Shown piece after piece: positions 26,228-36,149 of a DNA stretch of 64,000 bases. The stretch covers positions 186,001 through 250,000 of the forward strand of contig PUFA01000143.1 in assembly GCA_003508835.1 (NCBI GenBank), in the 5' to 3' direction. The position numbers and the translations under genes were made by a program. The DNA is from Eonycteris spelaea. Lineage: Eukaryota > Chordata > Mammalia > Chiroptera > Pteropodidae. A model generated the notes under the pieces. That model was given only the letters and a program-made list of their open reading frames with translations. It did no database searches and was not told the DNA's origin. The stretch's first letter is position 1; the number at the start of each line of letters is the position of its first letter.

Positions 26228-26544
26228 TGTGCTGGCTGGAAAATTACTGTTTGTCTATCATCCATGGGAACATAATGCTCTAACAATAAGCTTCCTGCTT
26301 CTGTACCCGCCGCTTGCACAATCGACCTGTGGGATGATAGTAAAAAGAAGAAAAATACACTTGTGTGTTCAAACAGGATGAAGAATGGGGTTTAGGGCTT
26401 AAAAACCTGTACCTCTACATTTCGAGGCTGCTTAATTTGAGGTCTGCGTACCCCTGACAGACCCAGCTGCCTGAATAGAGTGTTTCCTATAACTCACTGA
26501 TTTCTGGTGGTCTGTGTGTCTATCAGGGGCTGGCAGCTACAACA
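26228..26544 (+). repeat. Provirus A 3' LTR
   Basis: Same family as the 5' LTR, 317 bp, ending ggcagctacaaca and followed by the target duplication AAGT. The AATAAA of the 5' copy is altered here (gcctgaatagagtg). Confidence 0.92.
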
Positions 26545-26548
26545 AAGT

Positions 26549-27269
26549 GACCTCTGAAAAGTCACCATAAGTCATTCAAGGAGTAGCCCTAGTGTGCACC
26601 TCTTTAGGAAGAAAACATTTTTAAAAATATGTTTACAATCAATTTCTAAAGAATATTTAATCCCATGGAAATATGCTTATTCTATGTAGGTTTTTTTTTT
26701 TTTTAAAGCAGGCTACAAAACAATGTATAGCATATAATCCCATTAAAGAAAAAAGTATAAGTATGGTATATATTTTTTTAAATACAAAGAAAAATCCCTG
26801 GGGAGACAGAGTGAAATGTTCAGTCTCTCTTTGACTCCATCTTGTTCAAGCCTGTTCTGTCTTGCCTATAGACATGCTAATCGATAGAGGAATTCAGCTT
26901 GGGGCTTGAGTTTTACAAAAACAGCCCTTCCCATTTTCCCTCCCCTTGACAAAAAAGAAACCTGAACTCTGTGCTTTCTTAAGGTGGGCTCACATCTTCT
27001 TGGTTGGTGCCTTCTCAATCAGTAATACTTTTCTTACTCCAACAAATTCTGATGTTTCGAGTTTTGGCCTTTTGAAGCATCAGGCCTACAGACTTTGGAA
27101 CAGTAACACTAATGCCAAAATATAATCTGTTGCTATCTCTAGTGATAGAATATACATAGTTTTAAAAAAATTTTCTTTATGCTTTTCTGCATTGTCCAGA
27201 ATGTCTACAAGGAACATATATATATATATTTTTATTATCAGAAAAAAAGATTTACATACAGAAGTGTGT
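26549..27269. other. unassigned repeat-like sequence
   Basis: A block at about 26805-27110 has an LTR-like look (CT-rich 3' half, tgggctcacatcttcttgg), but I could not define ends or family. The flanks are AT-rich. Confidence 0.35.
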
Positions 27270-27765
27270 CAATGTAAGAAATGTCCAAACCTGTAGAGAA
27301 TTTTTGTAAGCGTTTATATGAGCCTAACTGATGACATATGCCAGGGAGCAAGATCTCAAATGCTCTGGAAAATAAGTTTTGCAGTTTTTTTTTTAATGCA
27401 TTTGAAATTAAGAAGGGAACATAGATTACACAAAGATGAAAGGAGAAGGAAAGGCAGGGATCAGATTATAGGATATTTAAGATTATATGCACTCTTGGGG
27501 CTAGTTTGTTTTAGAAGGAGGGAATATGAAAAGGTGGCTCCTGTGTTAGAAGGAGAGGTCTGAAAAAAGGCATTTCAAGGTTGTGGTAATACAGAAGCAC
27601 AGAAACAATGAACAGGGCTTACTTAAGGCAAAGATAAACCTTTCACTAAAGAAGTTATATACCTGGGTTATATGCCTGGAGTGTGACTATCCCCAAGACC
27701 TGCCCAGTTAGTAATTTATGATCAGATCACCCTGTGAAGTTACATTTGGTAAAACCCCTTTTTTG
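27270..27765 (-). repeat. LTR, minus orientation (inverted-pair arm 1)
   Basis: Its reverse complement aligns along its length with the LTR at 28740-29140: both contain gcatttgagatcttgctccc, a tggcatatgtc block, a ggctcaaataaactc-type poly(A) region and an ttctctacag 3' part. Family name not assigned. Confidence 0.7.
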
Positions 27766-28149
27766 TCCACAAGTGTGCTTTAGGGAAAGAGCGGTGTCCT
27801 TAGAGTCAGAAGTCATCAAGCATTCTAATAATGTGGAAAAGACAGAGGCAGCTATTTAGTTGGTGGGGGCAGGGGTGAGGGGGTGGGGAGGAGGCGTGGC
27901 AAACAGTCTCAAAACTGAGGCCTGGATTCAAAGGCCCATGAGATTTTACTCTCATTTTTCTATAATTCGAATTGTAATCTGAGCAGCATTAAAGGAAACT
28001 GTTTCTCTTTTGAAATATTCAACATAAATTTCCCTCTTGGCAGATAAGTTTTACCGGTATAGCTGATGTATGTACATGCACATACTTTTGCATGTGTGCA
28101 TGAAAAAAACAAGGCGTTCTGTTCATATGGGGCAAAATAAATCCATCGT
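27766..28149. other. spacer between inverted LTRs
   Basis: Unassigned sequence, including a G-rich patch at 27860-27890. Confidence 0.35.
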
Positions 28150-28731
28150 TGCCCTGGTGGCGCTAGGGGGCCTCAGTCCTTCCTACCGACACAATAAAGA
28201 ATTACAGATCAGCAAAGTTTAGGGAAAGCAAGATTTATTCAAGAGAGTAATGGGCTACACCAGAGAGGGCTATAGCCTCGTAGAGATGGAGAGGTCTGTT
28301 TTATATCTGGGCTGTGATGGGAAGTTGGAAGGGTGTTGCTAGCTGATTGGTGTGTGAAGTCATTTTGATTGTCAGCTGTTATATAACCTATTGTCAATTA
28401 CACATGTCCTTACCCAGAATTCAGCCTATAATAGATTCATTTTTTTGTATGATATTATAATGATAGTATAATGAGGCTGATATTATAATGATAGTATAAA
28501 GAAGGTCAGAATACTCCTTACTACACAAGCATTAGTGGCTGGCCTAAACTGGTTGCTGTGTCCAGTCATTTTTCCTTGTATTCTAGGATGTAAGGGTATT
28601 GTTCACTGAAAAATGAGTATTTTTCTGGGAGGTCCTAGGGTAGCCTTTGGGTTGGGCCTTCATTGTCATTCCTATGGTTATAGAGCTGGACCTTCTGCTC
28701 CTGTGGCTAGTGGCTACCTAACTACCTAACA
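28150..28731 (-). repeat. LTR-like element, minus orientation
   Basis: Read on the minus strand it starts tgttaggtagttagg and ends cgccaccagggca, with an AATAAA (plus-strand tttatt near 28231) close to the 3' end. TG...CA ends and a poly(A) signal suggest a solo LTR of about 580 bp. I found no convincing target duplication. It lies between the two arms of an inverted LTR pair. Confidence 0.5.
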
Positions 28732-28739
28732 GTTCCATG

Positions 28740-29140
28740 GAAAGTAACCTCACAGGGTGATCCGATCATAAATTCTTAACTGGGCAGGTCATGGTGGGTA
28801 GTCACATTCCAGGCCTATAACTTCTTTAGTAAAAGGCTTATCTTTATCTAAGCCCTGTCCATTGTCTCTGTAGGTTGACACACTTTTGAAATAAGCCATT
28901 AATAACCCTCAAGAGAACATGTAATGTTGTTAACTATCCTGTAATCCAATCCCCGCTTTGCTTTCTCCCACCTTCAAGTAATTATCCTTATGTTCCTTCC
29001 TTAATTTCAAATTCATGAAAGAAACTGTCAAACTGTTATTCTGCAGGGCATTTGAGATCTTGCTCCCTGGCATATGTCCTCAGTTTGGCTCAAATAAACT
29101 CTTATAGGAAAATTCTCTACAGACTTGGATGTTCTTATGT
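28740..29140 (+). repeat. LTR, plus orientation (inverted-pair arm 2)
   Basis: Homologous to 27270-27765 in reverse orientation and to the LTR split at 52.4-53.3 kb in the same orientation. It contains ggctcaaataaactcttat and the preceding gagatcttgctccctgg. Confidence 0.7.
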
Positions 29141-30411
29141 AGACACATATATAATTGTCAGCACCAAGCTGATCAAGAAGGGAAGGCTTTGGTGGTGAGA
29201 CACCCATTTGGAAGAATGCTCAAGCAGCTGACATGAAAATGAAATGGCAGGCACCAACTTTATTGTGGGGAGCGCGCATCTATTGTGGGGAGTGCAGTTC
29301 TATTGTAGGGAGTACGCTTCTGCTGCTGCTCTTCTTGTGCTCCCCTTCTGCTCCTCAGGGGACTGCATGGTTCCACATATATCAGAGTACAATAGTGGCA
29401 TTCAGCCACACATGCGTGATACAATAAGCTGAAATTATGTTTACATACTTTAAGCGCAGGCGCCCTACTACACTAATGTAACATTCTAAATCTGGGGTCC
29501 TATTCCTTGTCGCAAGCCTGGATTGCAGCCAGACCTGGGACCAGCCAGGCCTGGGACTCACAATAATTATGTCATTCGCATATTATTTAACCCATAAATC
29601 ATGCATGCAAAAATTCTGAGCCACACTGATCGCCCTCAACAAGCAAGGTAAACAACCTAAATTATATCCTATTGTAACCAGAGGGCTCATGCTGTCTGTG
29701 CCACTCAGCCAATAGACCAGCACAGGAGTTGAGATATTTATAATAAGCATTTATCCTCAGAGATTGATAATCTGGGAAGGCAGCAGGTTGACACCTTCAA
29801 AACTACCTTACTTTCTCAGTCTGGCTTAGAGTATTTAAGAGAAAATCTGGGCGTTATTCCAGGGGCTACGTGTTGGTTCCAAGGGTCTGTCATGCTTCAC
29901 AGATCCGCTCCTCTGGCAACGTGGTCCAACGTAGGTGGCATCAGCAACCCAAAAACAAAGATGGAAGTAGTCTGAAAAGAATGATAGACCAGAAGGATTG
30001 TGATCAGTAAGCATAAGTTTCAGGGCAACTTTCTATGGCAGGGGACGTTCCAAGCTCTGAGTCAAGCCACTGGGGACAATCTATTGTTAAGGCAAGGAAA
30101 AGTGAAGCCGGGGATGCTGTGAGACATCTACTATGGGGGTCTCAACTGTCTTCACTGTCTCTATTAAACTATTATCAGTCCACCAGTGGCTATCCTGAGG
30201 AGGCTTTAATCCCAGCTCTCCACTGAGGGTCTTGCCAGTAACCTTGGGTATACTACAGAACTGTGTAGGACCTCAGTTTTTTGATCAACAAATTGAGGCA
30301 GGATTCTTAGCCTAGGGAAATACCCTGCCCACCTCCAATATACAGCCCTGGGATTTTTCTTTAGTCCCGTACTCAGTCCTTTCCCTGTTTTGATTTCAAG
30401 CATGAGACCCC
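29141..30411. other. unassigned repeat-rich sequence
   Basis: Contains three imperfect copies of a 19-20 bp unit around ctattgtggggagtgc at about 29262-29320. The rest could not be assigned; small open frames are without motifs. The right end abuts a solo LTR. Confidence 0.35.
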
Positions 30412-30838
30412 TGTCGGGAGCCATTACAAGGCACTGAAGGTGTCACGTAGTTGGGAGACATATAGCAGCCGCTGAGACTGCTTAAACAATGGTTCTAGGA
30501 AGCAGGGTGTTGAGTTAAACATTACTGACCCTGGAGGGGAGGTTTGCCTCCTAAAGAAATCCTTTTAAGATAGTGGAATGTTTTACAGCCCAGAAAGCCA
30601 AGATGTCTGTACCCTGAGGGAAGGATGTATAGGAACTTATGTAAATGCCAGCATTCCTATGGTAATGTACTCTGTGCTTTGCTATTGTATTCAAAAAGAA
30701 ATATAAGGGCTATGCTAAATAAACTCCAGGCTGCAGCATTGACTGTATGCCCTCCCAAAAGTTCTTTCCTGTCTTTTTTTCTTAGGCTTCACCCCCCTCT
30801 TTCAGGTGCTGTTCAACTTTAGCCGGCTGGCTCTGGCA
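30412..30838 (+). repeat. Solo LTR, class II-like (6-bp target duplication), copy 1
   Basis: Starts tgtcgggagcca and ends gctggctctggca. A perfect 6-bp duplication GACCCC flanks it (30406-30411 and 30839-30844). AATAAA is at 30718-30723, followed by a CT-rich U5. Six-bp duplications are typical of betaretrovirus-like (class II) elements, which is why I separate this family from A, D and E. Sister copies are at 33663 and 35149. Confidence 0.88.
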
Positions 30839-31251
30839 GACCCCAGCATGAGAAAAAGCCAAAGCCAGGAGAAAAGAAAGCTGGCCTTGGGTGTCTCTTC
30901 TCCAGGTGGCATGAGAAACAAGCCGGGACTGGGAGGCAGGCTGGATAGCCTTGGGACACCCCCAGCACCAAGAAAACAAAAGCCTATAATTGAGACAGTT
31001 TGGGGCAGACTCTCAGAGCTGCCAACACTTTTAAGTATGTACTTTAATAAATCTTGTGCTTTCCTGCTTGCTGTTTATCTTGCCCTTGAATTATTTCTTA
31101 TAGCATAAGACAAGAACCTGGTCACTGGAGGTCCGGGTTGGGGTCCCTCTTTGGACTCCCACCCTGTCAAGCTCTCCAGCATCAAAATGAAAAAAGCTGC
31201 CATTGCGAAGTTCCACCAAAGTCAATAATTTGGGGAAAATTTTTAACCCTA
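30839..31251 (+). other. LTR-like U3/R/U5 remnant flanking provirus D
   Basis: Contains ctttaataaatcttgtgc near 31040-31058, like an LTR poly(A) region, and a T-rich then G-rich downstream part. It probably belongs to a further, interrupted element. Family not assigned. Confidence 0.35.
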
Positions 31252-31594
31252 TGTTGTGGTTTGCTCAAATCTAAGACACACGTAGCCAATTGAGATGAAT
31301 TGTGGGCCGGTGACTGACTCTACCACGCAGGGTTAGAAGAGATCAGCCCCGAGCTTCCATTAGAGGCAGTTTATATAGCCTAGAACAAGCAAACAGATTA
31401 TAGAAGCAGAAGTTGACCGTTAGCAGATCTGGTTAACATCAATCAAACAAGCAGCTTACAGAAGCAGAAGTTGTCTATTAGCATATCTTTGAGCAGATTA
31501 CCACATGCTGGTTAACATTAAACAAGCAAGCAGATTACAGAAACAGAGTAAATCCTTAATGCTGGTTTACTGGAAAATTTTCCACCCATTAACA
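31252..31594 (-). repeat. Provirus D 3' LTR
   Basis: On the minus strand it begins tgttaatgggtggaaaattt and ends gagcaaaccacaaca, 343 bp. It matches 54525-54811 and 52560-52909. U3 contains repeated modules (cttctgcttctgtaa-type and atgttaaccag-type). The AATAAA present in the 54.5-kb copy is lost here. The outer flank does not repeat that of the 54.5-kb LTR. Confidence 0.85.
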
Positions 31595-31712
31595 TTCCCC
31601 ACTGGTTTTCTAGGGGAGTTCAAATCATTGAACAGTAGGTCTAATCCTCTCCTACTCTGTCAGGCCTACCCTAAAGCCATACAAAAACCCCCTCATTTTA
31701 GGACAGAGAAAA

Positions 31713-32210
31713 TCAAGACAGTCCAGACTGGACCCTTGACAGTCTTATTTTTAGTGGGTCCTCTGTCTGACACAGGGTCCATTGTTCTGATGTCTGTGGT
31801 GGATGCGCAGCCTTGATTCTGGTACGGTGAATCCAATGATGGCGTCCAGCTACCTTGACCGCAGTGGGTGTTGTGAGGATGACAGGAAAAGGTCCGTCCC
31901 AGTGGGGCTCAAGAGAAGCAGGCTGTATCTTTCTCACCCAGATCCAATCACCTGGAGCATGGGTGTGTGGCTGGACTGGATGCTGAGCAGCTGTTCCTGT
32001 GACAGAGAACAGTTGGTGGGTCTCCTGTCGTGCGAGAGAGAGAGCTTGCAAAGATTTAAGCAGTGAAAAATTATGAATTTCTGTTAGCTTTTCTTCCCCT
32101 AACTTGGGGAGAAGAGGTGGGGGTCTTCTAAACATTATTTCATAAGGCATGAAGCCCTTACAATAGGGTGTGCACCATGCCCTTAAAAGGGCAAAGGGGA
32201 GGAGACTCAC
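31713..32210 (-). pseudogene. Provirus D integrase C-terminal domain
   Basis: 165 codons continuing integrase after a frame break at about 32215. The sequence has the linker helix region (PYEIMFRRPPP) and the SH3-like DNA-binding domain with GDWIWVRK and the conserved LTTPTAVKV block. Separated from the catalytic part by a stop and a shift, so the enzyme is split. It ends about 120 bp before the 3' LTR, so env has been deleted completely. Confidence 0.85.
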
Positions 32211-32225
32211 CCAGTTTTCGCCAGT

Positions 32226-32948
32226 TTACAGCTTGAACTTAGTTAAGGTTTCTTCCAAGGTCCTATTCATTCTTTCTACCTGTCCTGAACTGTGAGGCCT
32301 ATAAATGCAATGCAATTTCCAATTGATCCCTAACGCCTTTGCTAGAGATTGGCTGGTCTGGACGATGAACGCCAGGCCGTTGTCAGACCCCAGTGTTATG
32401 GGCAGGCCAAATCGAGGCACTATTTCTGAGACTAATTTCTTTGCTACTACGTGAGTGGTCTCCTGCTTAGTGGGGAAGGCTTCAGTCCATCCTGAAAACG
32501 TGTCGATGAACACAAGCAAGTATTTGAATCCGAAAGTTCCCGGGCTGACCTCAGTGAAATCTAACTCCCAATGTTCCCCCGGTACTTGTCCACGGAGTCT
32601 CATCCCTTGTTGTATCTCCTTGAAGGGCCCTGGATTCACTTGTGCGCAGATGTGGCACCGGGCTGATATCTGTTTGGCCATTCGTTGCAGCCCCGGAATG
32701 TAATAGTCTCTTTTTAACAGTTCAGTTAACTTGGTTCTTCCCAAGTGAGTGCTCTGATAAACCTGGGTTATAAGGTCTCGGCTCAAAGCCCCAGGTACTA
32801 CAATGCGGCTGTCCGGGAGCCTAACCCACCCAGCAGATTCTTCTTTGCCTCCCAGCTTGTTGCATAGTTCAATTTTCCCTGGAGTGTAGGTAGGGGTGTC
32901 CGTTAGCACTCTGGGCGGTAGGGTCGGAAGAATGTCAATTGACCCCAC
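32226..32948 (-). CDS. Provirus D integrase, N-terminal and catalytic domains (open frame)
   Basis: 240 codons without a stop. Integrase joins viral DNA ends to host DNA. The zinc-binding domain shows His68, Cys98 and Cys101; the partner of His68 four residues earlier is Tyr64, so the HHCC site is damaged. The catalytic core keeps D130 (in ELDFTE), D189 (in GSDNG) and E225 (in QVERMNR), with 35 residues between the last two, the classic D,D(35)E spacing. The start shown is simply the first Met; the true domain is part of Pol and continues from RNase H. The C-terminal domain is out of frame downstream. It is unlikely to be expressed from its own start; survival by chance is the default view. 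Confidence 0.8.
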   Translation of the reverse strand: MGSIDILPTLPPRVLTDTPTYTPGKIELCNKLGGKEESAGWVRLPDSRIVVPGALSRDLITQVYQSTHLGRTKLTELLKRDYYIPGLQRMAKQISARCHICAQVNPGPFKEIQQGMRLRGQVPGEHWELDFTEVSPGTFGFKYLLVFIDTFSGWTEAFPTKQETTHVVAKKLVSEIVPRFGLPITLGSDNGLAFIVQTSQSLAKALGINWKLHCIYRPHSSGQVERMNRTLEETLTKFKL

Positions 32949-32954
32949 TGGTTT

Positions 32955-33550
32955 TCAGGCAGCCTCCTTTGCTGTCTGATCAGCGAAGGAGTTGCCCTGT
33001 GCTGTCTCAGAGCTTGAGTTCTGGTGCCCTGGGCAATGGATGATTGCCACTTTCTTTGGTAGCCAAATTGCCTCAAGAAAAGCCAGTATTTCTTCTTTAT
33101 TCTTAATTTCTTTTCCTCCCGAGGTCAGTAGCCCCCTTTCTTTATATAATGCCTCATGTATGTGTGCCGTAGCAAAGGCATACCTGCTGTCCGTGTAGAT
33201 GTTAACAGTCTTGTTTCTACCCCACCGCAGAGCTTGAGTCACTGCTACTAGTTCAGCCTCTGAGCTGAAGTGCCATGGCTTAGGGCTTGTGCCCAGATGA
33301 CAGTCTCAGTGGTAACCACTGCAGCCCCAAGACGAAGATACTCCCATCCATAAATAGAGTAGTGTCTGGATTTGACCAAGGGCTGTCTGTCAGAGGCAAT
33401 CATGCAAGGGTTGGTATCGTGGGGTAGTAGGGTAGCTGCGTTGAGTGTGGTAGTTTTCAGGAATTGTATGTGAGGTGGGTTGAGAAGCATGACCTGATAC
33501 TGGGTGATCCAAGTGTTGGAAATCCACCGGTCCAGTGGGCTGCGAAGCAT
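32955..33550 (-). pseudogene. Provirus D RNase H and connection domain
   Basis: Two frames, 33550-33248 and 33242-32955, cover the linker after reverse transcriptase (LDRWISNTW) and RNase H. The second keeps [16 protein letters not shown] with its catalytic Asp and a CPGHQ-type block. In the first frame the position of the leading catalytic Asp reads YSIYGWEY, so that Asp is lost. A frame break near 33245 separates the pieces. Upstream the connection continues to 33551-33662, where a solo LTR interrupts it. Confidence 0.82.
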
Positions 33551-33662
33551 TGACTAAACTGCATTTGGGGCGATAATCTGGAGAGTCTGCCCTAGTGTCA
33601 AATTTAGGGCTTCCTTAGAGAGGATTGCAGTGGCAGCAATTGCCCTTAAACAGTTGGGCCAT

Positions 33663-34092
33663 TGTCGGGAGCCATTTTGAGACACTGAAGAAGTCACGTA
33701 GCTTATAGGCCATAAAGCAGTTACTGAGACTGCTTAAACAATGGTTCAAGGAAGCAGGGATTTGAGTTAAACATTACTGACCCTGTAGGAGAGGTATGCC
33801 TCCTAAAGTAACCCTTTTAAGATAGTGGAATGTTTAACAGAAAGCAAGGATGTTTGCACCCTGAGGGAAGGATGTATAGGAACTTATGTAAATGTCAGCA
33901 TTCCTATGGTAATGTCCTCTGTGCCTTGCTATTGTGTTCGAAAAGAAATATAAGGGCTGTGCTAAATAAACTCAAGGCTGCAGCATTGACTGTATGCCCT
34001 CCCGAAGCGCTTTCCTGTCTTCTTTTTTTTTTTCCTTAGGCTTCACCCCCCTCTTTTAGGTGCTGTTCGACTTTAGCCGGCTGGCTCCGGCA
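33663..34092 (+). repeat. Solo LTR, class II-like, copy 2, inside provirus D pol
   Basis: Starts tgtcgggagccat, ends ctggctccggca, 430 bp. Perfect 6-bp duplication GGCCAT at 33657-33662 and 34093-34098. It splits the D connection domain exactly, with pol sequence resuming on both sides. Confidence 0.92.
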
Positions 34093-34225
34093 GGCCATCC
34101 TGCTGCCACATAGTCCAATCTTTTGGTATGCAACTGGTTGCTTCCAGGGCCCTAGGATCTGTGTCAGGACCCCTTTAAAGTTATCCTGGGCTCCCGGGGC
34201 TCATAATGTAAAAGCTCTGACCTCC
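34093..34225 (-). pseudogene. Provirus D gag-pol deletion junction
   Basis: On the minus strand the gag stop is followed by a short stretch that then reads VLTQILGPWKQPVAY, the end of the reverse transcriptase connection region. Protease and the polymerase domain have been removed between them, within about 60 bp of sequence. Confidence 0.75.
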
Positions 34226-36149
34226 TCATTCTGCGTCCTCGAAAAGGACAAGGGGGGCCTTCTTTTGTGGGGCTTGTCCTTTTTCAGGGCACTCATTCTT
34301 CCAACGTCCCTTTTTCTTGCAATATGCGCACTGGTCCTTTTCTAACCCGACTCTTCGGGGTCCATTGTTTGCCCTGGGTGTCTGTTCTTGGCCTCTGCCT
34401 TTTTCTGGCAGTCCCTTTGTCTGGGCTTCTTGCATGGTTGCAAGCAGGACCTTGGTCATCTTCTTAGTCGGTGCTATATCTATCTCATCTCTGTTGTTGA
34501 ATACTCGTTGGGCTATCTCGACCAGCTCAGATAGGTTCTTTCCTTCAAACCCTTCCATCCCCTGCAGTTTCTTTCTAATATTTGGGGCCGACTGACTGAC
34601 AAAGGCTAAATTCACAGTCCTCCTATTATTAGGGTCCTCCGGGTCAATAGGGGTATATAACCAGTACGACTCTAAGAGTTGTTCCAGGCGACTCATCCTT
34701 AGTTGGATGACTTGGCTTACTTTAAGTAAGTTAGTGGGTCACTGGGCGGCAGACCGGAGGCCCTGAAGCAGAAGCTGGTGATACCGTTGGAGAGCCTCCT
34801 TATCTTGGTCGGTGTTGGGGTCCTAAGGCGGACGAGTGTTTGGGAGAACATGTTGGATGCAGATCGGGTTGGTGGAAGGCTGCCCGTTGGGCTCTAATAC
34901 CGCCTTTGCAGCCTCCCTCTGGATCCTCTCCCGCTCCTCTGAGGTAAACAGGACCTGGAGGAGTTGCTGACAGTCGTCCCAGGGTGGCTGGCGGGTAAAG
35001 AAAATAGTCTCTAGGAGAGAGGTTAATCCCTGGGGTTTCTCTGAGAATGTGGGGTTTTGGTGTTTGCCTCTGAGTTTCTCCCCCAACTAGAGGAGCCAAT
35101 TGCCGGAGTGGGGCCAGGACTGCTATCAGGTTTGACGAGTCAGGGACATGTCGGGAGCCATTACAAGGCACTGCAGGTGCCACGTAGTTTGGGAGCCATA
35201 AAACAGTTGCTGAGACTATGTTATCATTGGGTAAAAGAAGCAAATAGTTAAAAGTTACTGACCCTAGTGAGGAGATTCACCCATTAAGAAACTTTTTTAA
35301 GGTAATGGAATGTTTTTACAGCCTTAAAAGCAAGAATTTTGTACCCAGATAACAAGAATGTTTTATGATCTTGTGGGAATGTTAGTATTCGAATGATATA
35401 CATTGTGCTTTGCTATTGTATCCTAAAACATATATAAAGGCTGAGCTAAATAAAGACGGGGCTGCAGCATTGACTGTATGCCCTCCCAAAGCGCTTTCCT
35501 GTCTTCTTTTTTCCTTAGGCTTCACCCCCCTCTTTTAGGTGCTGTTCAACTTTAGCCGGCTGGCTCCGGCAGGGACAGTATCAGGGTATTGTGGGGGTTG
35601 GTACACAACCCTAGTGCAGGTGAGGGGAGGACCCAGGAGGGGTTCTGCCTCCTTGTTAGATGGAGATAGGACTGGGTCATAAGGGGCGTAAGGGGGAGGA
35701 TTAGTGATCTCAGGGTCCTCAAGGGGTGCCTGTAAGACAGGGTAAAGAGGGTTAGGTCTTTGTCCGGACGGTTTCTGTTTTTGCTCATTTGGTGTAGAGA
35801 AAAGGACAGACTTGGGAGTCGTCTTTGATTCTTTTCCACTGCAGCAGTCCTTCAGATACTTGGGGGCATCAGAAATAATATCAATCCACACATCGATATA
35901 TGGAACCTGATCAGGGTGGCCAGGATTTCCGTAGATAATATTCCGCACCTGAAAGGCTGTTTGCAGGTCGAGTGACCCCTCTGATGACCACCCTGTTCCA
36001 AATGTGGGCCAATCTAACTGGCAGAACCTCTGAAGATCAAAGGGAGTGACACTGGCTCCGTAGGCGTGGGCTTGTCTCCTGAAATCCTTAAAATGATTAA
36101 GGAGGCACTGAAGGGGGGTAGGACAATTTGAGGAAGAAGCTTGACTCAT
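34226..36149 (-). pseudogene. Provirus D gag (matrix to nucleocapsid), split by a solo LTR
   Basis: Matrix starts at 36149 with MSQASS: the Gly usually at position 2 for myristoylation is Ser. Matrix (GHPDQVPYI block) and p12 with a PPPY late motif run to 35572, where a solo LTR intervenes. Capsid resumes at 35148 in shifted frames (TSEERERIQREAAK block), then 34696-34226 is an open frame of 156 codons with capsid C-terminus (YTPIDPEDPNNR) and nucleocapsid. The zinc knuckle is CX2CX4RX4C: Cys123, Cys126, Arg131, Cys136, with the usual His replaced by Arg. Three inactivating features are therefore visible beyond the insertion. Confidence 0.88.
35149..35571 (+). repeat. Solo LTR, class II-like, copy 3, inside provirus D gag
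   Basis: Starts tgtcgggagcca, ends ctggctccggca, 423 bp. Perfect 6-bp duplication GGGACA at 35143-35148 and 35572-35577. Confidence 0.92.

Larger units (their letters stand above)
21858..26544 (+). mobile_element. Provirus A: class I (gammaretrovirus-like) ERV, deleted, tRNA-Thr primer site
   Basis: A 4.7-kb provirus with two related LTRs (21858-22182 and 26228-26544), a primer site 2 nt after the 5' LTR, a purine-rich tract before the 3' LTR (ending at 26227) and a perfect 4-bp target duplication AAGT (21854-21857 and 26545-26548). Inside, in order, are remnants of gag, RNase H and integrase, and the C-terminal SU/TM part of env. Nucleocapsid, protease and the reverse transcriptase polymerase are absent. 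Coding frames carry many stops and shifts, and the LTRs differ at many positions, so this is an old copy. Intact target duplications show that its flanks are still original, unlike those of provirus E. Confidence 0.92.

Noticed and set aside
30412..35571. Assigning the tgtcggg-type solo LTRs to the same class as proviruses A, D and E
   Set aside because: They have perfect 6-bp target duplications, against 4-bp for A, for the D-family solo LTR and for E, and share no sequence with those LTRs.
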